Of a stretch of DNA of 64,000 bases, positions 8,215 to 16,711 are shown in pieces; within the stretch, counting starts at the first letter, position 1, and the number at the start of each line of letters is the position of its first letter. The position numbers and the translations under genes were made by a program. The notes under the pieces were generated by a model. That model did no database searches. It saw nothing but the letters and a program-made list of their open reading frames with translations, and was not told where the DNA came from. The DNA is from Cryptosporangium aurantiacum (GTDB lineage Bacteria > Actinomycetota > Actinomycetes > Mycobacteriales > Cryptosporangiaceae): positions 16,796 through 80,795 of the forward strand of contig NZ_FRCS01000026.1 in NCBI RefSeq assembly GCF_900143005.1. The letters are read 5' to 3'.

Positions 8215-8982
8215 ATGGACAACACGTCCCCCGCCCCGCTGGCCGACCTCAACGCCGAGTTGTTCTCGCTCCTGGCCGGGTCTCCAGGCATGGGTGAGTT
8301 CTTGGAGCACGTCGTCGTGCTCGCGTCGGACGTCGTCGATCCGGCGGCGGCCTGCGGCCTGACCGCTCACCGCGACGGTCAGCCGTTCACCGCGGCCACG
8401 AGTGCGGAGCTGGCCGCCCGGGTCGATGAAATTCAGTACGACGCCGACCAGGGACCGTGCCTGGAAGCGCTGCACACCGGCCGGGCCGTCTGGGTCGATG
8501 ACCTGTCCGTCGACGTACGCTGGCCCCGCTACCGGATGCCCGCCCTCGCCGCAGGCGTCGCCAGCTCACTATCGCTGCCCTTGCGCGTCGACGGCCACAC
8601 CGTCGCGGCGTTGAATCTCTATTCGGTTCAGGCCCGCGCTTTCACCTCACCCGCGCGGCAGTTCGCGGAGGCGTACGCGGCTCAGTGCGCCGCCGCCCTC
8701 ACGCTCGCTCTGCGTCACGCCTCGCAAGCCCAGGTCGAGGAGCAGTTGAACGCCGCGCTGGCCTCCCGCAGCGTCATCGACCAAGCCCTCGGCATCCTCA
8801 TGGGCCAGCAGCTGTGCACCCCTACGAGAGCGTTCCAACTGCTGAGGGAGGCCTCTCAGCACCGCAACCGAAAACTCCGTGACGTTGCGGCCGACGTCAT
8901 CACGCGAGTCACCGGGCAGCCTCCGCAGGAGCCATCGGTGTCCCGCGCGACGCCGAGCGAATTTGTGCGCTACGGCAGCTGA
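8215..8982 (+). CDS. GAF and ANTAR domain regulator
   Basis: A 255-residue cytosolic signalling protein. The start at ATG 8215 (MDNTSPAPLADLN) is chosen because it follows GGAAG and the upstream in-frame extension has no domain character. The GAF domain (about 20-160) includes YDADQGPCLEALHTGRAVWV and SLSLPLRVDGHTVAALNLY. The C-terminal ANTAR RNA-binding domain (about 170-230) includes SVIDQALGILMGQQ and AFQLLREASQHRNRKLRDVA. ANTAR proteins bind paired hairpins in nascent RNA to prevent termination. This is one of three GAF-ANTAR genes within 5 kb. The signal and RNA targets are unknown. Confidence 0.9.
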   Translation: MDNTSPAPLADLNAELFSLLAGSPGMGEFLEHVVVLASDVVDPAAACGLTAHRDGQPFTAATSAELAARVDEIQYDADQGPCLEALHTGRAVWVDDLSVDVRWPRYRMPALAAGVASSLSLPLRVDGHTVAALNLYSVQARAFTSPARQFAEAYAAQCAAALTLALRHASQAQVEEQLNAALASRSVIDQALGILMGQQLCTPTRAFQLLREASQHRNRKLRDVAADVITRVTGQPPQEPSVSRATPSEFVRYGS

Positions 8983-9164
8983 ACGACGTCCCGGCCGAGC
9001 GTGGGGCGGCGGGCCGTTTTCGAGGAACTCGCTCCGAATCCGGTTTTGCCGGTCAGACCGGACTACTCTGGATGTACCGAGGTCATTTCGAGCGTTGGCA
9101 GCTTGGTCGACGTCGTCCTGGGCGAATCGCAACCGCCGGCCACCGCCGGGGACAGGTCGATGTC

Positions 9165-9548
9165 ATGACGCCACTCCCGCCGGTCGTCACCCCGCTGCGG
9201 CGTCGGCCGGGGCGCATCACGGCCACCGTCGACGAACGCGGCCCTCGGAAGCACGCCGGTGCAACGGGTGGCACCGTGCGGGCGCTGACCGCGGCGCTGG
9301 CACCGCACCTGTCCACGGCCGATCCCGAGCTGCACGGTCTGGCAGCCACTCTGCTCACCGCGCAACAGGACTACGCGCTGAGCGTGTCGGACACGCCCGG
9401 CGCCACACGGGACGAGGTGCGCCACCGGTATTTCGAAGCGGCGCGCGACTACTGCGAGGCGTTGGAGCGCCGCGGACTCGCGCTGCCGCCCGGCCTGTTA
9501 GAAGCCGAGCACTGGCTCGCTGATCGGGTGGATCCCGCGGACGACTAG
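9165..9548 (+). CDS. Hypothetical protein
   Basis: A 127-residue soluble protein starting MTPLPPVVTPLRRRPGRI (ATG 9165; upstream in-frame ATG 9072 lacks an SD). Residues 30-120 are helical and alanine-rich (VRALTAALAPHL, HGLAATLLTAQQDYALSVSD, EVRHRYFEAARDYCEALERR) and look like a helical bundle. I do not recognise the family. It lies between a GAF-ANTAR gene and a DUF5994 gene, so a stress-response association is possible but unproven. A CCGGT-N3-ACCGG dyad at 9049-9061 lies upstream. Confidence 0.6.
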   Translation: MTPLPPVVTPLRRRPGRITATVDERGPRKHAGATGGTVRALTAALAPHLSTADPELHGLAATLLTAQQDYALSVSDTPGATRDEVRHRYFEAARDYCEALERRGLALPPGLLEAEHWLADRVDPADD

Positions 9549-9587
9549 GGGACCGGACGCTGACCTTGCGCCGGATCGGAGGTTTTC

Positions 9588-10031
9588 ATGGCTGCTGATG
9601 CCGTGCCTGACGAGGGCCGGGTACGCCTGGTGCTCAGCGAGCAACGTGCCGGGGAAAGCGTTCTCGACGGTGCGTGGTGGCCCCGCACCCGCCATCCGCT
9701 GGTCGAATTCCCGCTGTTGATGGCTGAAGTGGTCACGGTCATCGGTGAGGTGGAGCGCATGTCGCTCAGCGGATCCGGATGGCTCACCACCCCGCGGGCG
9801 GTGCCATTCGACCGGCACCGGGTCGAGATCTGCTGGTTCAGCCCCAACGACCAGCACGAAGTCGTCGTTCTGGGGAAGAACGACCTCGTCCTGGAACTCC
9901 TGGTCATCCCGCCCGCCACGGCGCCGATCGCCGCTCTGGCAGCGATGGCCGCCGCCAGCCGCGGCACCAGCGCAACCCGTGGCTCACAGGTGCTCGCCAA
10001 CCATGGAGTGCTGCACAGCGGCACGGGGTGA
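9588..10031 (+). CDS. DUF5994 family protein
   Basis: A 147-residue actinobacterial protein. The N-terminal half has RVRLVLSEQ, LDGAWWPRTRHPLVEFPLL and later HRVEICWFSPNDQHEVVVLG, the pattern of DUF5994 proteins; the biochemical role is unknown. The start ATG 9588 follows GGAGG about ten bases upstream. The alanine-rich tail (IAALAAMAAASRG) is typical of the family. Relatives often lie beside GAF-ANTAR and stress genes, as here, which is association only. Confidence 0.75.
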   Translation: MAADAVPDEGRVRLVLSEQRAGESVLDGAWWPRTRHPLVEFPLLMAEVVTVIGEVERMSLSGSGWLTTPRAVPFDRHRVEICWFSPNDQHEVVVLGKNDLVLELLVIPPATAPIAALAAMAAASRGTSATRGSQVLANHGVLHSGTG

Positions 10032-10054
10032 TCGGTGGCTCCGCCGTACGTGCG

Positions 10055-11068
10055 CTAGCACCGGCCGCGATCGACGGGGGTGAGATCCTCGGCCGCTCGG
10101 CGTGGCGCGGGAGGAGTCGGCTGGTCAGCGACGGGCATCCCGATCCGCAGGACCGCATGCGCGTAGCCCCGGTTGCCGAGCAGGCTGTGCACCAGGGTCC
10201 GCGAGATCGGTGTCTCGACGACGTCGCTCATCGGGCTGACGTCCAACTCGGCGACGGTCGCGTCCAGCAGGATCGAGCTCGTCACCTCACCGGCTGCCAG
10301 CCAGGACGCCGGGTCATCGCCGGGGCTCCAGAGCACCAGGTAGCGGGCGCCGCCGTCCTCTCCGGGGCCCGGCAGCAGGAGATCGTGGCCCTCCGGGCAG
10401 AGCGCTCGGAGCGGTATCCGTCGTCGCGTCGAGGCCGCCACTTCCCCCTGATGGGCAGCCTGGCTCTGGCCCAGCTCGCCCGCCCGCGCGGTGAAGACGT
10501 GAAAATCGACGAGGCACTCCGGGTCGAGTTCCGTCACGTACACACCCCAGCTCTCGGCCATACGACGGAGGCGGTCGATCGTCCCGGCCGGTACCGGCGT
10601 GGAGGAGAAGGGGTGCTGATCGGTGCGGCGTTCGGTCATGGCCCGCAGCAGTCGAGTGTCTGTTGCCGTCGGCTCGTACGTCCCGGACGGGACGATCCGG
10701 GCCACCAGCCCCGGTTCGTCGACCGGGAATCGATCCACCGAAGCCCACTGACCGGACGCGGCGAGGGCGACCAGCGCGTGATCCAGCGCGATTCCGCAGC
10801 CGAGCGTCAGCATGCGCCCATGCGGGTCGACTGCGGTCAGCTGTCGTGTCTGATCGGCGCGCAGCTCCAGCTGATGCGAGTTGAGCTGCCAGCGCCAAGG
10901 CTCGAGCCTGAACATCGACGGCGCCCGTCCGGCGGCCTCGATCGCCTCGCGCAGGCTGCGGTCGACGGCGGCATCCGTCCGGAACTCGGGGCCCGAAGTC
11001 CTGTCTGGGCGCACGCTGTGCAGATTCATGCTGATCCCGTCTCGGCCGGCGTCAGATGTGCGTGACAT
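10055..11068 (-). CDS. Nitroreductase-fold protein, Acg-like
   Basis: A 337-residue member of the long FMN-binding nitroreductase group that includes mycobacterial Acg. Signature segments are REAIEAAGRAPSMFRLEPWRW near the N-terminus, the RRTDQHPFS region in the middle and SPMSDVVETPISRTLVHSLLGNRGYAHAVLRIG near the C-terminus. Acg-type proteins have lost part of the flavin site and are thought to sequester FMN under hypoxia or nitrosative stress; whether this one is catalytic cannot be read from sequence. It is convergent with the DUF5994 gene. The proline-rich last 20 residues look disordered. Confidence 0.85.
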   Translation of the reverse strand: MSRTSDAGRDGISMNLHSVRPDRTSGPEFRTDAAVDRSLREAIEAAGRAPSMFRLEPWRWQLNSHQLELRADQTRQLTAVDPHGRMLTLGCGIALDHALVALAASGQWASVDRFPVDEPGLVARIVPSGTYEPTATDTRLLRAMTERRTDQHPFSSTPVPAGTIDRLRRMAESWGVYVTELDPECLVDFHVFTARAGELGQSQAAHQGEVAASTRRRIPLRALCPEGHDLLLPGPGEDGGARYLVLWSPGDDPASWLAAGEVTSSILLDATVAELDVSPMSDVVETPISRTLVHSLLGNRGYAHAVLRIGMPVADQPTPPAPRRAAEDLTPVDRGRC

Positions 11069-11361
11069 ACGGGTGCTCGGTCGGAAGGAGTGGCCCGGCG
11101 CTCCGGCGTCCGCATGAGGATCAGAAGGCGCAGCCGACGTCGTCGGCGGGCAGCCATGAGGTCAGGGGCGATCAACATCGGTCAGACCGACGGATCGCGG
11201 ATGGGCGTCGTCGTGGTCGACATAGGGCTCCAAGCGGAGATCCCTGAGAAGGCCGGCTCTGAGCGGTGGTGCTCGCGGGGCGCGGCTGACTGCGCGGCGG
11301 TCCCGTCCCGGATCGGCTGACGGCTCAGCTGCTTCACCGTACCGCAACGTCCCAGTTCGCG
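11069..11361. other. Intergenic, no convincing gene
   Basis: Between the nitroreductase and the second GAF-ANTAR gene. Open frames here are arginine-rich shadows with no SD and no recognisable domain. It presumably holds the divergent promoters of the two flanking genes. Confidence 0.4.
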
Positions 11362-11367
11362 GGGTAC
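11362..11367 (+). promoter_or_regulatory. GGGTAC element upstream of second GAF-ANTAR gene
   Basis: GGGTAC, again inside GGGGTAC, lies 73 bases before the start codon. See the matching elements at 8123 and 12230. Confidence 0.3.
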
Positions 11368-11439
11368 CTGTGTGTCGTGAGCCGGTCCTCGAGGTGCGGG
11401 ATACTTCGGTCGACTCGACGCGGCGATCCGGAGGCTCCG

Positions 11440-12174
11440 ATGGAGGACGACGATCTCGCCGCCGGCCTGGCCGGATTGGCCGGGTTGCTGACCGACCATC
11501 GCATGCTCTCGGAGACGCTGACCGAGATCGCCGGATTCGCGGTGCGGGCGATCCCCGGCGCGGAAGGCGCCGGGTTGACCGTGCTGGAGGACGATCGCCC
11601 GCAGACCGTCGTGGCGACCGCGACCTTCGTCCGGGCGGTCGACGACGTGCAGCAGGCGGTCGGTGAGGGTCCGGCCGTACTGGCCGTCCGAACACGACAG
11701 ACGCAGACGTCGGGCTCACTGGGCGGGGAGCGGCGCTGGCCCCGGTTCGGCCCGCGCGCCGGGCGGATAGGGGTGCACAGCGTCCTGTCGTTGCCGTTAC
11801 TCGTTCCCGAACAGGTGGTGGGTGCCCTGACCGTGTACGCCCACGGCAAGGACGCGTTCACCCTCGACGCGGTTCGGCTGGGCGAGATGTTCGCCCGGCC
11901 GGCAGCGGTGGCGGTCCGCAACGCTCAGGCGTTGGCCGGCTCACAGCGGCTGGCCGCCCAGCTCGGGGAGGCGTTGACCAGCCGGGCGGTCATCGACCAG
12001 GCGTTGGGGATCATCATGAGTCGCACCGGCGCCGGGCCCGAGGAAGCCTTCGAACGGTTGCGGACGATGAGCCAGTCCCAGCACAAGAAGGTGGCCGCGG
12101 TGGCGCGGACGCTGGTCGAGGAGGCCATCGGTCGCGCCCGCGCCCGGCGACCGGACGACCACCCCCGAGGCTGA
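11440..12174 (+). CDS. GAF and ANTAR domain regulator
   Basis: A 244-residue protein starting at ATG 11440 behind GGAGG. The GAF domain (about 20-165) includes EGPAVLAVRTRQTQTSGSL, SVLSLPLLVPEQVVGALTVYA and DAVRLGEMFARPAAVAVRNA. The ANTAR domain (about 175-235) includes RAVIDQALGIIMSRTG and AFERLRTMSQSQHKKVAAVA. It is a paralogue of the genes at 8215 and 12389 but clearly diverged from both. It is predicted to act as a ligand- or redox-responsive antiterminator. Confidence 0.9.
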   Translation: MEDDDLAAGLAGLAGLLTDHRMLSETLTEIAGFAVRAIPGAEGAGLTVLEDDRPQTVVATATFVRAVDDVQQAVGEGPAVLAVRTRQTQTSGSLGGERRWPRFGPRAGRIGVHSVLSLPLLVPEQVVGALTVYAHGKDAFTLDAVRLGEMFARPAAVAVRNAQALAGSQRLAAQLGEALTSRAVIDQALGIIMSRTGAGPEEAFERLRTMSQSQHKKVAAVARTLVEEAIGRARARRPDDHPRG

Positions 12175-12229
12175 CCGTCTCCAGCGAGTCGTCGTTCGGC
12201 GCTGCGGGGCAGCGCCGACGCCTCGCACG

Positions 12230-12235
12230 GGGTAC
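12230..12235 (+). promoter_or_regulatory. GGGTAC element upstream of third GAF-ANTAR gene
   Basis: GGGTAC lies 154 bases before the start codon, inside the same GGGGTAC heptamer. This is the weakest of the three by distance. Confidence 0.25.
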
Positions 12236-12388
12236 GGTCATTCGGCTCCCCAGACCCCGGAGCGTGTCGAAGACCGCCATTGCCCGTAGGCCACTGTCCA
12301 GTCGTCGGTGTGTCTGGGCAAACGCTCGCCTCGATGAGGCTTCGCGGGTGTAGCTCGCCAGGGCGGGTTCCATGGGAGGCAGCAGTAC

Positions 12389-13117
12389 ATGCACGACAGC
12401 TCCACAGACAGATCGACTCCGGCGCGAGCCTTCGCCGAACTCGGGCGGACCCCGGTTGTCGACCCTCCCCTCGGCGACACCCTGAGGAAGATCGCCCTTC
12501 TCACCTGCCAGACGATCGCCGCCGCCGACGCGGTATCCATCACCGAGGTGGACCGCAACCACGCCACCACCGTCGCCCACACCGGTTCGCGGGCCCTGAT
12601 GCTCGACCAGAGCCAGTACCGGGTGGGGTGCGGGCCGTGCATGGATGCCGCCCGCGGCGGACAGATCGTGACGATCAACGACATGGCCGTCGAGACCCGA
12701 TGGCCCGGTTACACGCCCAAGGCCCTCGCCCAGGGGATACAGAGTTCGCTGTCGATACCTCTTCCCGTGCAGCACCGAACCATCGGAAGCCTCACTCTTT
12801 ACGCCTCCCGTCCCACCGCCTTCGACGAGCAGGCCGTCGAACTGGCCCTCGCGTTCGCCGGTTACGCGGCGATCGCGATCGCGAACGCCTTCCGCCCCAC
12901 TTCCACACCTCAATTGATCGACGACATGCGTGCGGTCATGCAGTCCCGCGCGATCGTCGACCAAGCGCTGGGCGTCCTGATCGGCCAACACGGTGGAACC
13001 GCGGAGGAGGCGCTCGGAGACCTGACGCGGATGTCCCAGGAGGCTCACCGATCCTTGCGCGACACGGCCGAGGAACTGGTCCTGGGCGTGCAGCGCCCCA
13101 CCGCACCGTCGATGTGA
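12389..13117 (+). CDS. GAF and ANTAR domain regulator
   Basis: A 242-residue protein (MHDSSTDRSTPARAFAELG). The GAF domain spans about 25-165 with YRVGCGPCMDAARGGQIVTI and SLSIPLPVQHRTIGSLTLYA. The ANTAR domain spans about 175-235 with RAIVDQALGVLIGQHGGTAEE and MSQEAHRSLRDTAEELV. The cysteines in VGCGPCMDAA could sense redox state or a metal; that is speculation. It is the third member of the GAF-ANTAR group. Confidence 0.9.
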   Translation: MHDSSTDRSTPARAFAELGRTPVVDPPLGDTLRKIALLTCQTIAAADAVSITEVDRNHATTVAHTGSRALMLDQSQYRVGCGPCMDAARGGQIVTINDMAVETRWPGYTPKALAQGIQSSLSIPLPVQHRTIGSLTLYASRPTAFDEQAVELALAFAGYAAIAIANAFRPTSTPQLIDDMRAVMQSRAIVDQALGVLIGQHGGTAEEALGDLTRMSQEAHRSLRDTAEELVLGVQRPTAPSM

Positions 13118-13142
13118 CCCTCACGTCCCCGGCGCGTGCGGA

Positions 13143-13417
13143 CTAGCCGACCGGTTCGGATTCCACCTCGATCGGCACCGGGATCTCGGCGTCCACCTCG
13201 AACGACGCGCGGACGGTGTCGGATCACGTTCCTCGGCCCAGAGAACCTGAGCGGCCGGGCGCCGTCCGACCCGGGTGATCTCGTCGGAGAAGCTGCCGAT
13301 CCGGAACGCCACGCGGGGCTCGGCGACGAACGTGCCGCGGGGCGGGCGCCGGTAGACGTAACCCTCGTTCTCCAGCAGCGAGAGCGCGTGGCGGGCGGTA
13401 CCCCGATGGAGGAACCG
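13143..13417 (-). pseudogene. GntR-family regulator relic
   Basis: In one frame the minus strand encodes RGTARHALSLLENEGYVYRR followed by PPRGTFVAEP, the second half of a GntR winged helix, and continues to about AQVLWAEERD. It then changes frame; the other frame gives SDTVRASFEVDAEIPVPIE and ends at TAG 13143-13145. The first HTH helices are missing, and there is no room for a normal ligand-binding domain. It is best read as a decayed gene between the third GAF-ANTAR gene and mraY. Confidence 0.6.
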
Positions 13418-13493
13418 TGCACCTCCACCCTCGCCGACTAGGCCCACATCGGAGCCAACCAAGCCGCCCAGCTCACCAGCGGGCCTCACGCGC

Positions 13494-14564
13494 TCAAAGC
13501 GTGAGTGTGTCGAGATAGTCGGCGACGAAGATGCTCAGGCCCGCGGCGACGAAGACCCCGGAGATGATCCAGAAACGCACCACGATCGTGGTCTCCTGCC
13601 ACCCGACCAGCTCGAAGTGGTGCTGCAGCGGCGCCATCCGGAACACCCGCCGACCGGTGCTGCGGAACGAGATGATCTGGATGACGACCGACATCGTGAC
13701 GATCACGAACAGCCCACCGAGGATCAGCAGCAGCAACGTCGTCCGGGTGGTCAGCGCCAGGCCCGCGATCAGGCCACCGATTCCCAGCGCACCGGTGTCG
13801 CCCATGAACAGCCGGGCGGGCGGCGCGTTCCACCAGAGAAACCCGGCCAGCGCACCAGCCGCCGCTGCCGCGAGCACCGCCGCATCGAGCGGGTCGCGAA
13901 CCGTATAGCAGTTCGGGCCGGCGACTTCGCCGCAGATGTGCCGGTACTGCCACAACCCGATCAGGATGTAGCCGGAGAGCACCATGATCGACGGTCCCGT
14001 CGCCAGGCCGTCCAGACCGTCGGTGAGGTTGACGCCGTTGGCCGCGGCGATGACGACGAACGCGAAGAACAGCGCCGCCCCCACCTGGGTCAGGTGTGCC
14101 CAGCTGACATCCCGGGTGAAGGAGAGCTTTTCGGACGCGATCGTGTAGCCGTTCTCATCCGGCAGATTCAGCGCGAGGAACGCGAACCCGGCCGCGACCA
14201 CGGCCTGGCCGATCAGTTTGCCCCGCTTGTTCAGGCCGAGGCTGCGCTTCCTCCGGATCTTGATGAAGTCGTCGACGAAGCCGACGAGCCCCATACCGAC
14301 GAACAGCCCCAGTAGCGTCACCGCGGTCGGGCTGACCCGGTGGCCACCGACCACAACGTGGATGACCACATAGGCGAGCACCGTCGCCAGGATGAAAACG
14401 ATGCCGCCCATCGTGGGGGTTCCACGCTTGGACCAGTGACGCTTCGGACCCTCCTCCCGGATCTCCTGGCCGAACTTCAGCCGGTGGAGATGACCGATGG
14501 CGATCGGAGTACCGAAGATCGAGGCGACGAAGGCCACGAACGCCGCGGCCAGAACACTCCTCAC
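13494..14564 (-). CDS. mraY: MraY, phospho-N-acetylmuramoyl-pentapeptide transferase
   Basis: A 356-residue polytopic membrane enzyme that makes lipid I from UDP-MurNAc-pentapeptide and undecaprenyl phosphate. The key sites are intact: FVDDF (Asp98/Asp99), [15 protein letters not shown] (Asp182, Asp185), [11 protein letters not shown] (from 252) and the histidine loop [12 protein letters not shown] (His313/314). About ten hydrophobic segments are visible. The GTG start overlaps the stop of a murF-like tail by GTGA. In most actinomycetes mraY sits in the dcw cluster with complete murE, murF and murD; here it is isolated. It may be a second copy, but the rest of the genome is not visible. Confidence 0.93.
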   Translation of the reverse strand: MRSVLAAAFVAFVASIFGTPIAIGHLHRLKFGQEIREEGPKRHWSKRGTPTMGGIVFILATVLAYVVIHVVVGGHRVSPTAVTLLGLFVGMGLVGFVDDFIKIRRKRSLGLNKRGKLIGQAVVAAGFAFLALNLPDENGYTIASEKLSFTRDVSWAHLTQVGAALFFAFVVIAAANGVNLTDGLDGLATGPSIMVLSGYILIGLWQYRHICGEVAGPNCYTVRDPLDAAVLAAAAAGALAGFLWWNAPPARLFMGDTGALGIGGLIAGLALTTRTTLLLLILGGLFVIVTMSVVIQIISFRSTGRRVFRMAPLQHHFELVGWQETTIVVRFWIISGVFVAAGLSIFVADYLDTLTL

Positions 14565-14710
14565 GCGGGGCCGACCCCGGCCGGCGCCGGCTGCTCGGTG
14601 AGCAGCCGCACCACGCCATCCACATCCGGCACGAGCACCGACTCCTCTACCGCAGGACTCAGCGCGAGAATACGGTCACCCACCAAGGCAGCGGCGATGC
14701 GCCGGTGGTC
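14561..14710 (-). pseudogene. Tail of a MurF-like gene upstream of mraY
   Basis: Upstream of mraY in the same direction is an open tail, [20 protein letters not shown] then [20 protein letters not shown], ending in a TGA that overlaps the mraY GTG. The [11 protein letters not shown] segment resembles the C-terminal part of MurF ligases, and murF-mraY coupling is standard in dcw clusters. No ATP-binding or ligase domain precedes it: the upstream DNA belongs to a divergent hydrolase gene. The assignment rests mostly on context. Confidence 0.4.
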
Positions 14711-14819
14711 ACTGTCGTTGCGTGCAGAGCACAGAGCGCTGCACGGACGTACAAGACGTCGGGTGAGCGCTTTCCTACGGTCTGAATCAAGGAAGTCGCC
14801 GCGAGGTTGAGGGGAAAGC

Positions 14820-15680
14820 GTGTCCGGACTTACCACCCGTGAGCTCGAGGAGATCGAGCGCGCGAACGACGCCGGCCGGCCGGTCGTCGTCTTCATCCAT
14901 GGGTTGTGGTTGCTGTCGAGCAGCTGGGACCGCTGGCGTGCTCTGTTCGAGGACGCTGGCTACGCCACCATCGCACCCGGCTGGCCGGATGACCCGGACT
15001 CCGTCCAGGAAGCCCGTGCGAACCCCGAGGTCTTCGCGCACAAGATGGTCCAGCAGGTCACTGACCATTATTTGGACGCCATCGGACGCCTGATCGGGGG
15101 TAAGCCGGCGATCGTCGGCCACTCGTTCGGTGGGCTGATCGCGCAGAAGATCGCGGGCGACGGCGCGGCGGCGGTCACCGTGGCGATCGACCCGGCACCG
15201 TTTCGCGGTGTCCTGCCGGTGCCGGTCTCGTCGCTGCGATCGAGCGCGGCGGTGATCGGCAACCCGGCGAACATCGGCCGCGCGGTCGCGCTGACCTTTG
15301 ACCAGTTCCGTTACGGCTGGGCCAATGCCCTCCCGGAGGAGGAGGCCCGCGCGCTCTACGACGAGTTCCACGTCGCGGCGTCGGGCGTGCCGATCTTCCA
15401 GGCGGTCGGGGCGAACTTCAATCCTTTCACCGAGGCCAGGGTCGAAACGAAGAACCCCGAGCGTGGTCCGCTGCTGCTGATCTCCGGCGAGAAGGACCAC
15501 ACGATCCCGTGGGCCGTGACCCACGCCCAGTTCAAGAAGCAGGAACGCAACCCCGGCGTCACCGAGATCGTCGAGCTGCCGGGCCGGGGCCACTCGCTCA
15601 CGATCGACTCCGGCTGGCGGGAGGTGGCCGAGACCGCGCTCACGTTCGTGACCACGCACGTCCAGCACTCTTCCGTTTGA
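14820..15680 (+). CDS. Alpha/beta hydrolase
   Basis: A 286-residue alpha/beta-hydrolase-fold protein. The oxyanion region is VVVFIHGLWLLSSSW (about 22-36). The nucleophile elbow GHSFGG has Ser102, the acid is in ISGEKDHTIP and the catalytic His in GRGHSL. GTG 14820 follows GAGGGGAAAG. There is no signal peptide, so it is cytosolic. It resembles the lipase/esterase-like hydrolases common in actinomycetes; the substrate is not predictable. A strong hairpin follows the stop codon. Confidence 0.88.
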   Translation: MSGLTTRELEEIERANDAGRPVVVFIHGLWLLSSSWDRWRALFEDAGYATIAPGWPDDPDSVQEARANPEVFAHKMVQQVTDHYLDAIGRLIGGKPAIVGHSFGGLIAQKIAGDGAAAVTVAIDPAPFRGVLPVPVSSLRSSAAVIGNPANIGRAVALTFDQFRYGWANALPEEEARALYDEFHVAASGVPIFQAVGANFNPFTEARVETKNPERGPLLLISGEKDHTIPWAVTHAQFKKQERNPGVTEIVELPGRGHSLTIDSGWREVAETALTFVTTHVQHSSV

Positions 15681-15704
15681 GTTCGAGTAGGTCTTAGCAT
15701 TCGG

Positions 15705-15731
15705 CCGGGCAGCCGCGCGCCGGCTGCCCGG
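15705..15731. terminator. Strong hairpin, terminator-like
   Basis: An 11-bp perfect stem, CCGGGCAGCCG (15705-15715) with CGGCTGCCCGG (15721-15731), and a CGCGC loop. It lies 25 bases after the hydrolase stop and has no T-run, as is usual for high-GC actinomycete terminators. Confidence 0.6.
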
Positions 15732-15757
15732 TCGGCACCATCATCAGGGAATCGGTC

Positions 15758-16711
15758 ATGACGCTCCTGCTGGACACCGACCGCCTCGACGCCCCGGATC
15801 GCGCCGACGCGGTCCGGCAGGCCCTGTCGATGACCTGCACCGGGACTCGGGTGGCCTTCGACGATTCCCCGCTGGGCGTTACCGCCCAGATGAACCTCTG
15901 GACGCTGGGCTCGGCTGCTCAGCTGTTCACCACGGTGAGCACCGGCCTGACGATCCAGCTGCCGAGCAAGCCATTAGCAGTACCGGCGGAGCAGCTCTCG
16001 ATCACGCTCCACGAGCACGCCGGCGGCAGGCATCTGCAGCACGGGGTTCTGCAGGAGATCGGGCCCGACGACACGACGATGATCGACATGACAGCCGCGT
16101 ACCGCTGGCAGGCGATCGGTTACGGCCCGTCCCGGGCCGTCATCGTCGACGTCGACACGCTGGGGCTCACGGTCGACGACGTCCGCCGCGCCATACCGAC
16201 CTTCCGGCAGAACCCGCTGCGGGCACTAGTCCACAGCCACCTGGCGCAGCTGTTCGCGCGGGCCGACGAGCTGGCGGCCTCACCAGCTGCGGCTGCGATC
16301 GGCGCCGCCACCGTCGATCTGCTCCGGGCGCTGGTTCAGGTGCCACTCGGGGGTGCACACACGCGACAGGCCCGGTACGACACGCTGCTTGCGCGGGTCA
16401 CCAGCTACGTCCGAACTCACCTGCGCGAACCCGACCTGAGCCCGGCCCGGGTCGCTGCGGCCCACCACATCTCGGTGCGCCATCTGCACGCTGTCTGGTC
16501 GTCCACCGGGTCGACGCTGGAGCAGTGGGTCATGGCCGAGCGACTGGCCGGCGCGCGCGTCGAGTTACACGCGCCGGGGCCGCACGTCCGGTCGATTGCC
16601 CAGATCGCCCACGACTGGGGTTTCACCGACGCCAGCCACTTCAGCCGACGCTTCCGCCACGCGTACCAGGTCACGCCCGGCGACTTCCGACGGCAGGCCC
16701 GCTCCGCATGA
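15758..16711 (+). CDS. AraC-family transcriptional regulator
   Basis: A 317-residue regulator with an N-terminal AraC-binding-like domain (about 10-190) and a C-terminal double HTH (about 215-315). The HTH has SPARVAAAHHISVRHLHAVW then SIAQIAHDWGFTDASHFSRR and FRHAYQVTPGDFRRQ. The stop overlaps the ATG of a paralogous AraC gene by four bases, so the two are co-translated. No target operon is adjacent. Confidence 0.9.
   Translation: MTLLLDTDRLDAPDRADAVRQALSMTCTGTRVAFDDSPLGVTAQMNLWTLGSAAQLFTTVSTGLTIQLPSKPLAVPAEQLSITLHEHAGGRHLQHGVLQEIGPDDTTMIDMTAAYRWQAIGYGPSRAVIVDVDTLGLTVDDVRRAIPTFRQNPLRALVHSHLAQLFARADELAASPAAAAIGAATVDLLRALVQVPLGGAHTRQARYDTLLARVTSYVRTHLREPDLSPARVAAAHHISVRHLHAVWSSTGSTLEQWVMAERLAGARVELHAPGPHVRSIAQIAHDWGFTDASHFSRRFRHAYQVTPGDFRRQARSA

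Noticed and set aside
11090..11320. 76-codon plus-strand frame before the second GAF-ANTAR gene
   Set aside because: Arg-rich start, no SD, no recognisable fold; treated as noncoding.
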